Part shown: piece after piece, positions 62,900 through 64,000 of the stretch | Numbering within the stretch: the stretch's first letter is position 1 | Layout: every line of letters starts with the position of its first letter | Assembly: GCF_013410215.1 (NCBI RefSeq) | Contig: NZ_JACCFQ010000001.1 | Location: 1,302,001 to 1,366,000 of the forward strand | Direction: 5' to 3' | From: Nesterenkonia sandarakina | GTDB lineage: Bacteria > Actinomycetota > Actinomycetes > Actinomycetales > Micrococcaceae | DNA: 64,000 bases | The notes under the pieces: model-generated | Told to the model about the DNA's origin: nothing | Database searches by the model: none | The model's input: only the letters and a program-made list of their open reading frames with translations | Program-made: the position numbers and the translations under genes

Positions 62900-64000
62900 A
62901 CGGCCCCCACCCGGCGCATATCGATCTCGAGATCGGTGGGATGACCTGCGCCGCCTGCGCCCAGCGGATCGAGCGCCGGCTGAACAAGCTCGACGGCGTC
63001 ACGGCCACCGTGAACTACGCCACCGAGAAGGCCGCGGTGCAGGTCACGGATCATTCCGAGGCTGTCGTCGCCGAGCTCATCGCAGCAGTGGAGAAGACCG
63101 GGTACAGCGCACAGGAGCCGACGCCGCACACCGAGGAGCCATCCGCTGCGAGCCCGGCCGCCCGGGACCTGGCGGGGCTGCGTCGTCGTCTGCTGATCTC
63201 CGCCGTGCTCACCCTGCCGGTGGTGCTGCTGGCCATGATCCCCGCACTGCAGTTCCCCTGGTGGAACTGGGTCTCGCTGGCGCTGACCCTGCCGGTGGTG
63301 CTCTGGGCTGGCTGGCCCTTCCACCGCGCCGCGGCGCGCAACGCCCGCGCCGGCGCGGCTACCATGGACACGTTGATCTCGCTGGGCACGCTCGCTGCCC
63401 TGCTCTTCTCGCTCTACGCGATGCTCTTCGGCGCCGCCGGGGACCCGCGGCTGCGCCATGACTTCGTGTTCTTCGCCGAACCGCCCTGGGCCCCCGACGC
63501 CGGCCACGCGATGGGGGCCAGCAACATCTACTTCGAGGTGGCCGCCGCGGTCACCGTCTTCCTGCTGCTGGGCAGGTACTTCGAGAAGCGCTCGAAGTCC
63601 CAGGCGGGCCAGGCGCTGCGCTCGCTGCTGAACATGGGAGCCAAGGAGGTGGCGGTGCTGCGCGAGGGCGCCGAGGTGCTCATACCGGTCCGCGAGCTCG
63701 CCGTCGGGGACGAGTTCATCGTGCGCCCCGGGGAGAAGATCGCCACCGACGGCACCGTGGTCACCGGGGCCTCTGCGGTGGACATGTCCATGCTCACCGG
63801 GGAATCGGTGCCGGTGGAGGTCGCTGAGGGGGACAGCGTCACCGGCGCCACGGTGAACTCTTCCGGGCGGCTGATCGTCCGCGCCACACGGGTGGGGGCG
63901 GACACCCAGCTGGCCCAGATGGCTCGGCTCGTGGAGGAGGCGCAGTCGGGCAAGGCTGAGGTCCAACGCCTGGCGGACCGCGTCTCGGGGATCTTCGTAC
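62896..64000 (+). CDS. copA: Copper-exporting P-type ATPase CopA, cut by window end
   Basis: The first 368 residues are visible. GTG 62896 overlaps copZ. There is an HMA domain with [11 protein letters not shown] (~15-25), then membrane helices from ~95 and the actuator domain with MLTGESVPV (~298-306). The frame runs off the right edge before the CPC and DKTGT motifs. It pumps Cu(I) out of the cell using ATP. It belongs with copZ under the CsoR operator. Confidence 0.93.
   Translation, partial: MNGPHPAHIDLEIGGMTCAACAQRIERRLNKLDGVTATVNYATEKAAVQVTDHSEAVVAELIAAVEKTGYSAQEPTPHTEEPSAASPAARDLAGLRRRLLISAVLTLPVVLLAMIPALQFPWWNWVSLALTLPVVLWAGWPFHRAAARNARAGAATMDTLISLGTLAALLFSLYAMLFGAAGDPRLRHDFVFFAEPPWAPDAGHAMGASNIYFEVAAAVTVFLLLGRYFEKRSKSQAGQALRSLLNMGAKEVAVLREGAEVLIPVRELAVGDEFIVRPGEKIATDGTVVTGASAVDMSMLTGESVPVEVAEGDSVTGATVNSSGRLIVRATRVGADTQLAQMARLVEEAQSGKAEVQRLADRVSGIFV

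Overview
The window is a 64 kb chromosomal stretch from a high-GC Gram-positive bacterium of the Actinobacteria. Two HAIR operators sit in front of a dnaK-grpE-dnaJ-hspR operon, promoters have the TAnnnT form, and GTG/TTG starts and GTGA/TGATG overlaps are frequent. Acidic protein tails, a complete Mrp cation/proton antiporter and a BCCT transporter suggest a salt- or alkali-tolerant member of the Micrococcaceae (Nesterenkonia-like). That genus guess is inference. I see no tRNA, rRNA, insertion sequence, prophage or CRISPR array, and the region looks like ordinary chromosome.

Layout. 1-5.9 kb: Mrp antiporter operon (subunit A cut by the window edge, then C, D, E, F, G). 6-9.3 kb: thiamine-precursor ECF transporter on the minus strand, with the two ATPase domains and the T component fused in one protein, behind a TPP riboswitch. 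9.4-16.6 kb: DUF4235 protein, nitrilase-type amidohydrolase, pabC, cardiolipin synthase, a lipoprotein, pabB and a TetR regulator. 16.6-20.2 kb: MMPL exporter (probably leaderless mRNA) and a HAD phosphatase. 20.2-22.4 kb: YtrA-type GntR/ABC operon with a 14-bp inverted-repeat operator. 22.4-24.5 kb: Rieske protein, S4-domain protein, a lipoprotein and three related small structured RNA genes. 24.5-29.6 kb: a 1493-residue secreted cell-wall hydrolase (M23 peptidase, about 14 SH3-like repeats, Rpf-like domain) behind a structured leader. 29.6-36.5 kb: hisD, an MscS channel, an SDR, a small unknown, an MBL hydrolase and a glutathionyl-hydroquinone-reductase-like protein.

36.5-43.7 kb is a complete four-carbon sugar-acid (threonate/erythronate) catabolic cluster: ltnD, otnK, otnI, a DeoR regulator, denD, a GntP permease and otnC, with a palindromic operator in the divergent promoter. 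It should deliver dihydroxyacetone phosphate to central metabolism. 43.8-47.6 kb: SGNH hydrolase and divergent gabT/gabD. 47.6-52 kb: HspR-controlled chaperone operon. 52-57.4 kb: MecA_N-type penicillin-binding lipoprotein, trmB, a BCCT carrier and a free-standing winged-helix protein. 57.6-61.2 kb: a CPBP-family membrane protein lacking its catalytic residues, tam, and an AztD-like zinc lipoprotein with paired operator-like sites. 61.2-64 kb: csoR-EamA diverging from copZ-copA (copA cut by the right edge) around a CsoR-type operator.

The most interesting unexplained signal is the trio of minus-strand RNA elements at 22453-22542, 22625-22711 and 23668-23757. They share a 5' hairpin, an invariant single-stranded segment and a C-rich apical loop. 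The long stems below the loop differ in sequence yet stay paired, as expected for a family of functional small RNAs.
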